DNA of 12,392 bases from Bacillota bacterium (GCA_023398335.1 JAEWSJ010000024.1:1-12392); one strand, 5' to 3'. Counted from the first letter of the stretch, positions 1 through 7,578 are shown. Numbers and translations are program-made. Notes: generated from the letters alone by a model not told the origin.

Positions 1-207
1 GATCCAGACGACCTATTTGATTATGAGAGGTTCTATGAAGTAATAGACTTCAAATGTTCAAACTGTGGATACGAAGAAGAACAAGATGCAGATATAGTTT
101 TAGAATGCTTTGAAATGGATGGAAGTAAAGGATACCCAGTATCTTATTGTCCGAAATGTGATAAACCTACATTCATACCTAAAGAAATATGCGAAGATAA
201 AAAATAA
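1..207 (+). CDS. Zinc-ribbon protein, 3' end only (5' cut by window edge)
   Basis: An open frame runs from base 1 to a TAA at 205-207 and gives the last 68 residues of a protein whose start is outside the window. Two CxxC pairs (CSNC at residues 19-22 and CPKC at 50-53 of the visible part) are spaced as in a small zinc ribbon; a further Cys lies at 36 and one near the end at 64. The rest is very acidic (DPDDLFDYE at the visible start). The zinc-binding fold is inferred from the cysteine pairs. The function is not recognisable: it could be a free-standing zinc-ribbon protein or the tail of a larger one. It converges on ffh, and no convincing hairpin terminator lies in the 82 bases between them, only A/T runs. 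Confidence 0.6.
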   Translation, partial: DPDDLFDYERFYEVIDFKCSNCGYEEEQDADIVLECFEMDGSKGYPVSYCPKCDKPTFIPKEICEDKK

Positions 208-289
208 ATAGTCAAATAATATATAATTACGTTTCGTTTTTTTAAAAATCTCAAAAATACAATTTCCTAAGCAAAAAAATAAAGTCTTT

Positions 290-1651
290 TTACTTAATAG
301 TTTTCGACATTTCTTCCATTTGTTCTTTTGTCATACCAGCCATTTGTTTTTTCATGAATGGTGACATTTGATTAATGGATTTCTTCATTTGATCAAACGA
401 ATTTAAAACTTTATTAACATCAGCGTTTGTAAGGCCACAACCCTCAGCAATTCTTACTTTACGAGAATTCTTAATAATCTCCGGATGTTTTCTTTCTTCT
501 AACGTCATCGAAGAAATAACAACTTCCATCTTTTTTTGTGCATCTTCTCCACGTTTTAAATCACTTTCACTAACCTTAGGAACACCTGGTAACATTTTCA
601 TTAGTTTACCAAGAGGTCCAAGTTTCTTGATTTGATGCATCATAGCTACCATATCATCAAGCCCAAATTTTCCAGACATGATTTTCTTCGTGGTTTTCAT
701 AGTGGCGTCTTGATCAACGTTTTCAGTAACTTTTTCAACGAACGAAACAATGTCTCCCATACCTAAGATACGGTCAGCCATTCTATCCGGATGGAAAGCT
801 TCTAAGTCATCAATTTTTTCACCAACACCTGCAAACTTAATTGGAACACCAGTTAATTTCTTAATGGATAAAGCACTACCACCTCTTGAATCACCATCAA
901 GTTTAGACATGATGAGACCGGTTAATTTAAGGGTTTCATTAAAGGCTTTAGCCACATTAATTGCGTCTTGTCCCGACATGGCATCCACAAGTAAAAGTGT
1001 CTCAGTAACAGGAACATTTGAAGTAATATCAACAAGTTCTTGCATCAGTTCTTCATTTATTTGTAAACGACCAGCAGTATCGATAATTACGACATCATAC
1101 TTCTCATTTTTAGCTTTTTCATAAGCTACTTTTGCAATTTGTGGAGGTAAAGTTCCTGTTCGATCAATATAAACATCAACTTGTAATTTATCACCTAATG
1201 TTTTTAACTGATCAATAGCGGCAGGACGATAAATATCTCCCGCAACTAACAAGACTTTTTTATTCATCTTGTTTTTGAGTAAGTTTGCTAATTTAGCAGC
1301 GGAGGTAGTCTTACCTGTACCTTGAAGACCAACAAGCATAAATACTGTTGGTTTATTCATTTCAAAATGTAATTCAGAATCAGTTGAACCTAATAATTCT
1401 ACCAATTCATCATGAACAATTTTAACAACCATATCTCCTGGAGATAGTTTTGTTAATACTTTTTGACCAATAGCTTTTTCTTTTACTTCATTGACAAATT
1501 CACGAACAACTTTATAATTAACATCAGCTTCTAAAAGAGCAACACGCACTTCACGAAGCATATCGTCCATATTGGATTCAGATAATTTTGCTTGCCCTTT
1601 AATTTTTTTAAATATTCCCTGGAGTTTATCTCCTAATGATTCAAATGCCAT
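290..1651 (-). CDS. ffh: Signal recognition particle GTPase Ffh (SRP54)
   Basis: Ffh binds SRP RNA and the signal sequences of nascent chains, and docks ribosomes on FtsY at the membrane. Numbered from the chosen ATG (453 residues), it has a helical N domain (1-90), then the GTPase with G1 GLQGTGKT (108-115), DIYRPAA (139-145), DTAGR (191-195) and SKLDG (249-253). A methionine-rich M domain follows from about residue 318, with the RNA-binding helix beginning SRKVRIAEGCG. Length and architecture match the family. A TTG two codons upstream would sit one base from the Shine-Dalgarno; the ATG at 1651 has GGAG seven bases away and gives the usual MAFESL start. It overlaps the end of ylxM by 11 bases and is the last gene of the plsX operon. 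One small oddity is GCG where the M-domain motif is usually GSG. Confidence 0.97.
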   Translation of the reverse strand: MAFESLGDKLQGIFKKIKGQAKLSESNMDDMLREVRVALLEADVNYKVVREFVNEVKEKAIGQKVLTKLSPGDMVVKIVHDELVELLGSTDSELHFEMNKPTVFMLVGLQGTGKTTSAAKLANLLKNKMNKKVLLVAGDIYRPAAIDQLKTLGDKLQVDVYIDRTGTLPPQIAKVAYEKAKNEKYDVVIIDTAGRLQINEELMQELVDITSNVPVTETLLLVDAMSGQDAINVAKAFNETLKLTGLIMSKLDGDSRGGSALSIKKLTGVPIKFAGVGEKIDDLEAFHPDRMADRILGMGDIVSFVEKVTENVDQDATMKTTKKIMSGKFGLDDMVAMMHQIKKLGPLGKLMKMLPGVPKVSESDLKRGEDAQKKMEVVISSMTLEERKHPEIIKNSRKVRIAEGCGLTNADVNKVLNSFDQMKKSINQMSPFMKKQMAGMTKEQMEEMSKTIK

Positions 1652-1976
1652 TGTCAATCTCCTTTTTAATCTCTTCTATTTTCTTATATAAATTATCATC
1701 TTTATATTCTTCTTGTATAGTAGATAATTCCATTTTCATTTTTCGTATAAATTCCGCAAAATGTAATTTCTGCTCAAAATTATCCAGTTCTTCCTCAGCT
1801 TGTTTAATAGAAAGATGAATCGCATTACGCGAAACCTTTTGATTCTCCGCAATTTCGCTTAAAGAAAAATCAGAAAAATAATAATCCTTCATGTTTGAAT
1901 ACTGTTTAGGTGTTAAGCACTTACCATATATAAGTAATAACTCGCAGTATTTATTTATATTATCAATATTACTCAT
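1641..1976 (-). CDS. ylxM: YlxM/p13-like helix-turn-helix protein
   Basis: A protein of 111 residues from the ATG at 1976. The region TPKQYSNMKDYYFSDFSLSEIAENQKVSRNAI is the sigma-70 region 4-like helix-turn-helix typical of the UPF0122/YlxM family (quoted part by part: TPKQYSNMKDYYFSDFSLSE, then IAENQKVSRNAI). A coiled-coil-like acidic and lysine-rich tail follows. YlxM is encoded directly before ffh in many Bacillota and has been linked to SRP function; its biochemical role here is inferred from that context. An ATG four codons upstream (1988) is possible, but its Shine-Dalgarno would be too close. The ATG at 1976 forms an ATGA overlap with the stop of the preceding gene and has a GGATGG-type site about eight bases upstream. 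Its TGA lies inside the start of ffh, so coupling to ffh is likely. Confidence 0.9.
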   Translation of the reverse strand: MSNIDNINKYCELLLIYGKCLTPKQYSNMKDYYFSDFSLSEIAENQKVSRNAIHLSIKQAEEELDNFEQKLHFAEFIRKMKMELSTIQEEYKDDNLYKKIEEIKKEIDNGI

Positions 1977-2227
1977 CTTGTTACCCATCCTATAAGCATC
2001 GCAAATACTAAATATAACGATAATAATCCCGTAAACATTTTATGAAACATCTCATACTTATAGAAATGCTTTCTGTCTCCTGGAAGCATCATAATAGCAA
2101 ACACAAAAGCAATGATAATGTCGATGATTAATTCAATTAAATACTTATTCGCAATAAATTGAATTAAAATGATCTCCAGTCCTATTTGCAAACAAAATAC
2201 CACGAGAATAATTGTAAAAAAACTCAT
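1973..2227 (-). CDS. Small three-helix membrane protein in the SRP operon
   Basis: I do not recognise this 84-residue protein as a named family. It is almost entirely hydrophobic, with likely transmembrane helices at about residues 4-22, 29-47 and 63-82. A short polar, basic loop (PGDRKHFYKYEMFHK, about 49-63) lies between helices 2 and 3. No signal peptidase site or catalytic motif is visible. The ATG reuses the last base of the ftsY stop codon (TGATG), and its own TGA overlaps the ylxM ATG by four bases (ATGA), so it is a real, translationally coupled member of the operon. Its place between the SRP receptor and ylxM/ffh suggests a membrane-related role, for example a partner in protein targeting. 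That is inference from position only. Confidence 0.8.
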   Translation of the reverse strand: MSFFTIILVVFCLQIGLEIILIQFIANKYLIELIIDIIIAFVFAIMMLPGDRKHFYKYEMFHKMFTGLLSLYLVFAMLIGWVTR

Positions 2228-3327
2228 CAGTTTTCATCTCCAATTAACAAGCCATATAAATATGCATCAAGGTCAAATTCTTTTAAATCATCCATTCCTT
2301 CCCCAAGACCGATGAAGCGCACTGGAACACCTAATAAATCACGTATTGCTAAGATAATACCACCTTTTGAAGTACCATCCATTTTAGTAATAACAATGCC
2401 GGTTAAAGAAGTAACTTTCTTAAAGACTTTCGCCTGTTCAACTCCATTTTGTCCAGTGTTAGCATCAACGATTAAAAACACTTCGTGTGGAGCATCTTCA
2501 ATAACTTTTTTCATAACACGTTTCATCTTTGATAACTCTGCCATAAGATTGGTTTTATTCTGCAATCTTCCCGCCGTATCAACGATGATTAAATCGTATT
2601 CTTCTTTTTTGCCTTTGACTAATCCGTCATAGCAAAGAGAAGAAGGATCAGAGCCATCTTCACCCGTAACAATATCAATATTTAAACGTTCAGCCCAAAC
2701 TTTAAGTTGTTCAACTGCTCCAGCTCTAAAAGTATCAGCAGCAACAAGAAGGACTTTCTTTCCCATCTTTTTATATCTATTGGCAAGTTTAGCAATTGTG
2801 GTAGTCTTCCCAACTCCATTAACACCAACCACTAATAATACTGTTGGTCCTTTATCATCAAATTGAATATCAGGAGACACATGTTCACCTTTTTCTTGAT
2901 ATCCATCAAACATTTTTTCCACTAATAATTCATTGATTGATTTTGGATCATCAATCTTATTTATCTTCGCTTCTTTTTTAGCTTCATCGATTAATCTAAG
3001 AGATAAATCAACACCAACATCAGCTTCAATAAGTATTTCTTCAAGCGAATCAAAATACTCCTCGTTCACTTTATGAAACATCGAAGTAAGTGACTTCAAC
3101 TTATACATAAAGCCACGATTTGATTTCTTCATTCCTCTTACATATGTTTCTTTTAATTCTTCTTTATCTTCCACTTGTTTTTCAACTTCATCTTCTTCAA
3201 TATTTTGAGAAGTCTCTAAAACTTCTTCTTTATCCGAAGTATTAATTTCTACTTCCTTATTCTCTATAACAACTTCATCTTCTTTTTTTAAAGAGAACTT
3301 ATCTTTTAAATATTTAAATAATCCCAT
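2227..3327 (-). CDS. ftsY: Signal recognition particle receptor FtsY
   Basis: FtsY is the membrane-associated GTPase that receives Ffh-ribosome complexes and hands them to the translocon. The 366-residue protein begins with a basic patch (MGLFKYLKDKFSLKK) followed by a Glu/Asp/Lys-rich A domain to about residue 65. The NG domain carries G1 GVNGVGKT (168-175), DTFRAGA (198-204), DTAGR (250-254) and TKMDGTSKGG (314-323). The closing GLGEGMDDLKEFD segment is typical of FtsY and separates it from Ffh, as does the lack of an M domain. Its ATG lies one base after the rnc stop, and its TGA shares a base with the next start. The Shine-Dalgarno within the end of rnc is weak, which fits coupled translation. 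Confidence 0.97.
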   Translation of the reverse strand: MGLFKYLKDKFSLKKEDEVVIENKEVEINTSDKEEVLETSQNIEEDEVEKQVEDKEELKETYVRGMKKSNRGFMYKLKSLTSMFHKVNEEYFDSLEEILIEADVGVDLSLRLIDEAKKEAKINKIDDPKSINELLVEKMFDGYQEKGEHVSPDIQFDDKGPTVLLVVGVNGVGKTTTIAKLANRYKKMGKKVLLVAADTFRAGAVEQLKVWAERLNIDIVTGEDGSDPSSLCYDGLVKGKKEEYDLIIVDTAGRLQNKTNLMAELSKMKRVMKKVIEDAPHEVFLIVDANTGQNGVEQAKVFKKVTSLTGIVITKMDGTSKGGIILAIRDLLGVPVRFIGLGEGMDDLKEFDLDAYLYGLLIGDEN

Positions 3328-3328
3328 C

Positions 3329-4018
3329 TCAATTTACTCTTTTCTCAATTGCATTCTTAGCTGCAGCTTGTTCGGCTTTCTTTTTTGAAGAACCAGAACC
3401 AAGACCTAAAGTAACCCCATCACACGTGACGGCAATTTCAAATAATTTATCTTGCGCAGTACCAGATTCATTAATAATAACATATTTAATCTCAGATTTT
3501 GTTTCCGCCTGAATTAACTCTTGAAACCTTGATTTATAATCGAATGTTTCGTAATCTTCATAATTTTCTATCGCGTCATTAAAGAAAGATCTGACTAATC
3601 CTTTTACTTTGATAAAGTCATTCTCATTATCTAGATAGAAAGCCCCGATGAAAGACTCAAAACAATCTTCTAAAATCTTCGCTGCAACTGCGTTTTTAGC
3701 TTCGCCTTTTGACACTTTTATATAATCTTCAAAATGCATTTTTTTCGCAAAAGAAGTTAAGGTTGCTCCTCTAACTAAAGACGAACGACACTTAGATAAT
3801 TCCCCTGAACGTTTTGAAGGAAAACGATGGAAAATAAAATCCGCAATAATTAAATCTAAAACTCCATCTCCAATAAACTCAAGTCGATCATAATCATCGA
3901 TACAAGACTTGTGATTTTCGTTTTTAAATGAAGCATGCGTAAAAGCTTGTTCATAAAGTGAATCATTATGAACAACGATATTTAAATCTTTTAATAATAT
4001 ATGAAAGTCTTTTACCAT
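3329..4018 (-). CDS. rnc: Ribonuclease III
   Basis: Double-strand-specific endoribonuclease that processes rRNA precursors and other structured transcripts, including SRP RNA in some Bacillota. The 229-residue protein has the family's two parts. The catalytic domain carries the signature DRLEFIGDGVLDL (44-56, with E47 and D51) and KILEDCFESFIGAFYLD (114-130, with D118 and E121), which supply the metal-binding acids. A double-stranded RNA-binding domain runs from about 160 to 227 and ends in the conserved GSGSSKKKAEQAAAKNA. The first residue of the signature is Asp44 rather than the usual Glu, a mild change at a non-essential position. The ATG has AAGGCG about seven bases upstream and lies two bases after the plsX stop. 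Confidence 0.96.
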   Translation of the reverse strand: MVKDFHILLKDLNIVVHNDSLYEQAFTHASFKNENHKSCIDDYDRLEFIGDGVLDLIIADFIFHRFPSKRSGELSKCRSSLVRGATLTSFAKKMHFEDYIKVSKGEAKNAVAAKILEDCFESFIGAFYLDNENDFIKVKGLVRSFFNDAIENYEDYETFDYKSRFQELIQAETKSEIKYVIINESGTAQDKLFEIAVTCDGVTLGLGSGSSKKKAEQAAAKNAIEKRVN

Positions 4019-4020
4019 AC

Positions 4021-5004
4021 TTACGCCTTAAACTCTTCTCTTATTTTTTCAACAATTTGAACTTTTGCCATTCTATAAGCTAAATCCAAAGCATAGAAGA
4101 ATGCATAAGTATTTGAATTACCATGAGCTTTAACTACAACCGCATTGATTCCGAGTAATATAGCACCACCGGTTTTACGATAGTTCATCGTTTCTTTCAT
4201 CTCATCAAAGCCTTTTTTCGATAACAAATATCCAATCTTACAAAAGATATTTCTTTTAAAAGACTTTTTAATCATCGCATTCATCATTGAAGCACAGCCT
4301 TCGGTTGATTTTAAGAATATATTACCTGGATAACCTGAAGTTACAACTACATCGCAGTCACCATTAAGAGCTTCTCTCGCTTCGATATTTCCTCTGAAAT
4401 TCACTGATTTTTCTTCTTTTAGTAACTTATATGCTTCTTTAATCTCGTCAGTTCCCTTACCTTCTTCAACGCCATTACAAAGAGTATATACCCGTGGGGA
4501 TTCTTCGTTTAAGATGTATTTAGCGTAAATCGAGCCCAATTTAGCAAAACCTAAAAGTTCTTCTCCAGTATTGATATTTGAAGCCCCAATATCAAGAATA
4601 GCAACTTGCTTATTCTTTATTGCAGTAAAAAACGGAGCACAAAAGCCTGCTCTTTTTACATTCTCAACATTTTTAAGATACAAAGTAGACGCAGTTATAA
4701 GACCCGCTGATGAACCCGCACTTACAACACCATCTAAACTATTATCTTTAGTGTAATTAACCGCCTTAATTAAAGATGAATTCTTCATTCTTAAAACTTG
4801 CATTGCACCACATTCCATTGGAACAACATCTGGACAATCTACAATGACAATACGTTCTTTATTCTCTAGAGTAGATAATTCTTCCTTGCGTCCGAAACAA
4901 TATATATTAACATCCTTATATGTATTAATGAATTGAAGACAAGCTTTTGCTAATTCTTCAGGACCTAAATCCGATCCCATCATATCTATAGCTAAATTGA
5001 TCAT
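4021..5004 (-). CDS. plsX: Phosphate acyltransferase PlsX
   Basis: PlsX makes acyl-phosphate from acyl-ACP, the donor used by PlsY for glycerol-3-phosphate acylation in phospholipid synthesis. The 327-residue sequence has the family landmarks in order: IAIDMMG-like start (LAIDMMGSDLGPEE, 4-17), SAGSSAGL (95-102), LDIGASN (137-143), FAKLGSIYAKYIL (153-165), NFRGNIEAREALNGDCDVVV (202-221) and YRKTGGAILLGINAVVVKAHG (275-295, in parts). It is a divergent member: where most PlsX read SAGNTGAL and DGFxGN, this one has SAGSSAGL and SGYPGN. The ATG at 5004 has AAAGGA at good distance. It is the first gene of the operon to ffh. The fab, acpP and smc genes often found nearby in Bacillota are absent between plsX and ftsY. 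Confidence 0.93.
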   Translation of the reverse strand: MINLAIDMMGSDLGPEELAKACLQFINTYKDVNIYCFGRKEELSTLENKERIVIVDCPDVVPMECGAMQVLRMKNSSLIKAVNYTKDNSLDGVVSAGSSAGLITASTLYLKNVENVKRAGFCAPFFTAIKNKQVAILDIGASNINTGEELLGFAKLGSIYAKYILNEESPRVYTLCNGVEEGKGTDEIKEAYKLLKEEKSVNFRGNIEAREALNGDCDVVVTSGYPGNIFLKSTEGCASMMNAMIKKSFKRNIFCKIGYLLSKKGFDEMKETMNYRKTGGAILLGINAVVVKAHGNSNTYAFFYALDLAYRMAKVQIVEKIREEFKA

Positions 5005-5035
5005 AAGTATTTCCTTTCAACTAAAAACTACATAT

Positions 5036-5054
5036 ATTTTAACATGTTTAACAA
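5036..5054 (-). promoter_or_regulatory. Possible promoter/operator region of the plsX operon
   Basis: Between the aminopeptidase terminator and plsX the minus strand has TAAAAT (5041-5036) as the best -10 candidate, without a convincing -35. It abuts a perfect 8-base palindrome AACATGTT (5041-5048), flanked by partly symmetric TT/AA steps. The operon needs a start site here, since the gene upstream ends in a terminator. A repressor site is possible, but the sequence does not look like the known FapR box, so this is a weak call. Confidence 0.25.
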
Positions 5055-5066
5055 TATTTTTGTATA

Positions 5067-5095
5067 TAAGAAAAGACCGATATTTAACCGGTCTT
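5067..5095 (-). terminator. Intrinsic terminator of the aminopeptidase gene
   Basis: On the minus strand a 7-bp perfect stem AAGACCG/CGGTCTT (arms 5095-5089 and 5079-5073) with a 9-base loop is followed by TTCTTATA. It lies 13 bases after the TAA of the M29 aminopeptidase. The + strand side has no T-run, so it acts in one direction only, and it separates this gene from the plsX operon. Confidence 0.75.
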
Positions 5096-5107
5096 ATACA
5101 CTAATAA

Positions 5108-6346
5108 TTAGAAAACAAAGTTCCCATTTCTGAAAACAGGAATAACATTTCCTTCATAATCAATTCCATCGATATTTAAATCTTTGGTCCCAACCATAAA
5201 GTCAACATGTCTTAAGGATTGGTTCGCACCAACTTCTTTAAGTTGTTCTTCAGATAAATTGTCAGCGTTCTTAAGGTTTTCATTGAATGATTGACCTAAA
5301 GCTAAGTGACATGAAGCATTCTCATCAAATAAAGTTTCTTGGTAAATAATACCTTGCTTTGAAATTGGTGAATCATATGGAATGAGAGCGACTTCGCCAA
5401 GAGAAGAAGAACCTTCATCAAAATTGATGATTTCTTCTAATTGTTGTTTACCCTCTTCAGCATCAAATGCAACAGCCTTACCATTCTTAAATTCAATCCA
5501 GAATTTATCAACTATAACGCCATTTGTTGATAATGGACGAGCAGAATAAACGCGGCCATTGATATTATGATTATCAGGCATAGTGAAGATTTCTTGAGTT
5601 GGAAGATTTGGAACAAATGGCAAACCATTTCTAGTTTGAATCGCACGTGCAGAACACCAAATATGGTTCTTAGCTAAACCAACGGTAAAGTCAGTGCCAA
5701 GTTTGTTGGTGTAATGTAGTTCTTTAAAGTTATAGTTATTTAACTTCTCAGAACGGGATTGCAATAAACTAATGTGTTTTTCCCAGTTTTCAATCGGACT
5801 AGTTTTTTCATCGATATAACAAGCTTCATAAATAGCATCCCATAATTTTACAACTGCTTGAGTAGGTGATAATTTTGGAAATATTCTTTTAGCCCAGCCC
5901 TTTGTTGGAACAGCGGCAATACACCAAGCTAATTCGTTATTGTGATATGGCTTCTTAAGTGGTTGAAAAGCATTTACAACTGCTTTATTTCTTCTCTTAA
6001 GTTTATCGGAATTAACTGATTTAAAGGCAGAAGGATCTTCTCCGATAAGATTAATCATCGCATAGGATTTATCTGTTCTTTCAATTTCTTTAGCCTTTTC
6101 CCATTCTTGAATTTCATCAAGTCTAGATAAAGACATATGCATTAAATTTTGTTTATCAAGTTGCGAATCTTTCCAGTCAACTTTAACACTGCGGCATTTA
6201 TTGTTATATAACTCTAAAGATAAATATCTTACAAATTGATATGCTTCAACAGGAGCCTTAATAACTACATCTTGTTTTGAGTTTGCACCAATACCAACAG
6301 TAGCGATTAAATCGGCGTATTTTTTCATCATTTTAGCTTTTTTCAT
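5108..6346 (-). CDS. M29 family metal-dependent aminopeptidase (AmpS/PepS-like)
   Basis: A 412-residue cytoplasmic aminopeptidase that removes N-terminal residues from peptides, of the size usual for family M29 (about 410). All metal-centre motifs are present: Glu252 in NLPTQEIFTMPD, Glu318 in SLGEVALIP, His347 in TLFDENASCHLALG, and His380 and Asp382 in RHVDFMVGTKDL; Tyr335 precedes TLFDEN. The N-terminal regulatory half is also intact (KYADLIATVGIGANSKQDVVI near the start). A frame 14 codons longer exists, but a TATAAT box lies inside that extension and transcription would start near 6365, so the ATG at 6346 is preferred even though its Shine-Dalgarno is modest (AAAGAGA). It is a single-gene unit with its own promoter and terminator, divergent from the alcohol dehydrogenase. 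Confidence 0.94.
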   Translation of the reverse strand: MKKAKMMKKYADLIATVGIGANSKQDVVIKAPVEAYQFVRYLSLELYNNKCRSVKVDWKDSQLDKQNLMHMSLSRLDEIQEWEKAKEIERTDKSYAMINLIGEDPSAFKSVNSDKLKRRNKAVVNAFQPLKKPYHNNELAWCIAAVPTKGWAKRIFPKLSPTQAVVKLWDAIYEACYIDEKTSPIENWEKHISLLQSRSEKLNNYNFKELHYTNKLGTDFTVGLAKNHIWCSARAIQTRNGLPFVPNLPTQEIFTMPDNHNINGRVYSARPLSTNGVIVDKFWIEFKNGKAVAFDAEEGKQQLEEIINFDEGSSSLGEVALIPYDSPISKQGIIYQETLFDENASCHLALGQSFNENLKNADNLSEEQLKEVGANQSLRHVDFMVGTKDLNIDGIDYEGNVIPVFRNGNFVF

Positions 6347-6371
6347 TTTTATTTCTCTTTTCTCAAAAGTA

Positions 6372-6401
6372 ATTATACATATACACATTAATAAATTTCA
6401 A
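6372..6401 (-). promoter_or_regulatory. Sigma-A promoter of the aminopeptidase gene
   Basis: On the minus strand TTGAAA (6401-6396) and a perfect TATAAT (6377-6372) are 18 bases apart. The predicted start near 6365 leaves a leader of about 20 bases before the ATG at 6346. Confidence 0.75.
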
Positions 6402-6426
6402 CAATTTTAAATTTTTTTATAAAAAA

Positions 6427-6455
6427 GATAAATGCATACCAAAACTATGTATAAT
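6427..6455 (+). promoter_or_regulatory. Promoter of the alcohol dehydrogenase gene
   Basis: A perfect TATAAT (6450-6455) lies 25 bases before the ATG. The hexamer 17 bases upstream (GATAAA, 6427-6432) is a poor -35, so the promoter is either weak or helped by an activator. The GGAG at 6468-6471 is the ribosome binding site. Confidence 0.5.
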
Positions 6456-6480
6456 AATTCTAGAAACGGAGACTAACCAA

Positions 6481-7563
6481 ATGGAAGACTTATACTATAG
6501 ATGTCCAACGGGTATTTACTTAATAGAAAACGGGTTGGATAAATCTGGAGAAATAATAAAAAAAGAAGGCTTTTCAAAAGTCTTTATTATCTATGGTGGC
6601 GAATCGATAAAACGCAATGGATATTATTCTCGCTTAATTGATTCACTAGATAAAAATAACATTCTACATGAAGAAAAAGGTGGGGTTGAACCTAATCCTG
6701 ATATCGAGTTTGTTTATACTGTCATGCCAAGAATAAAAGAATTTAAGCCGGATTTAATTCTCGCAATTGGTGGTGGAAGTGTTATCGACACAGCAAAAAG
6801 TATTATTCACGCCTATTATTACACCGGTGATCCATTAGATTTTAATAAAAAAATAGCAAAATCCACTAAAGTATTGCCTTTAGGAGTAATTTTGACTCTT
6901 TCCGCTTCTGGATCTGAAATGTCTTCTTCATGTGTAATTTCTTCACGTAAAGAAAATTTTAAGAGCGGATTTAATGATATAACGAACTTTCCAACTTTTT
7001 CTATTTTAGATCCTTCTCTTACCTCTACCGTTCCTCATTATCAAATCGCTTGTGGAATAGTGGATATTATTTCACACTCATTTGAACGATACTTCTCTTC
7101 TTCTAGCAAATATGAATTATCTGATTACTTTGCCTTAAGTGTTATAAAACAAATGGTGGAGTTATCAAAAGATGTCCTTTCTTCCACTCCTTCCTTTGAC
7201 GCTTTTAGAGCGATGATGCTCTGTGGAACAGCTTCGCATAATGGCTATACTTCTTTCATTAAGAAGTACAACATGAGGTGCCATTTTGTTGAGCATCAAA
7301 TGAGCGCTCAAAAAGCTGAACTTTCTCATGGTTTAGGATTAAGATTTCTCTTAGCAAATTTCATGGAAGTTAACAAAGATAAACTAGAAAATAAAATAGT
7401 AAATTTTGGAAAATACGTCTTCGATCTTGCTTCTCCTACCGCGGAAGAGACAATTGAGAAATTTGAAAACTATCTAAGATCGCTAGAACTTCCTAATAAT
7501 ATGGAAGAAGTTGGTTTTACAATCGAAGAAAAAAACGCATTTATCAAGCAATTAGTAATATAA
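6481..7563 (+). CDS. Iron-containing alcohol dehydrogenase, YugJ/BdhA-like, short C-terminus
   Basis: A group III (Fe-dependent) alcohol dehydrogenase that would reduce aldehydes such as butyraldehyde, or oxidise alcohols, with NAD(P)H. The N-terminal nucleotide-binding half shows IIYGGESIKRNGYYS (36-50), GGVEPNP (67-73) and AIGGGSVIDTAKS (95-107). The metal site is complete: Asp195 and His199 in GIVDIISHSFE, His268 (CHFVEH) and His283 (LSHGLGL), plus the catalytic-region His272. The order and wording resemble B. subtilis YugJ. The protein stops at residue 360, whereas this family usually has roughly 385-390; the last helix segment is missing and the frame ends cleanly in TAA. Substrate cannot be told. 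GGAG sits nine bases before the ATG. Confidence 0.9.
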   Translation: MEDLYYRCPTGIYLIENGLDKSGEIIKKEGFSKVFIIYGGESIKRNGYYSRLIDSLDKNNILHEEKGGVEPNPDIEFVYTVMPRIKEFKPDLILAIGGGSVIDTAKSIIHAYYYTGDPLDFNKKIAKSTKVLPLGVILTLSASGSEMSSSCVISSRKENFKSGFNDITNFPTFSILDPSLTSTVPHYQIACGIVDIISHSFERYFSSSSKYELSDYFALSVIKQMVELSKDVLSSTPSFDAFRAMMLCGTASHNGYTSFIKKYNMRCHFVEHQMSAQKAELSHGLGLRFLLANFMEVNKDKLENKIVNFGKYVFDLASPTAEETIEKFENYLRSLELPNNMEEVGFTIEEKNAFIKQLVI

Positions 7564-7578
7564 CGTGATATATCAATA

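Noticed and set aside
208..289. Possible terminator between the zinc-ribbon gene and ffh
   Set aside because: Only a 3-bp ACG/CGT hairpin and A/T runs are present; no stable stem can be drawn on either strand.
750..1124. 124-codon + strand frame
   Set aside because: It lies wholly inside ffh on the opposite strand and has no ribosome site; a shadow of the conserved GTPase.
1651..1657. TTG start two codons upstream for ffh
   Set aside because: It would lie one base from the Shine-Dalgarno; the ATG at 1651 has proper spacing and the conserved N-terminus.
2186..2632. 148-codon + strand frame
   Set aside because: Antisense to ftsY, low-complexity Ser/Pro composition, no supporting signals.
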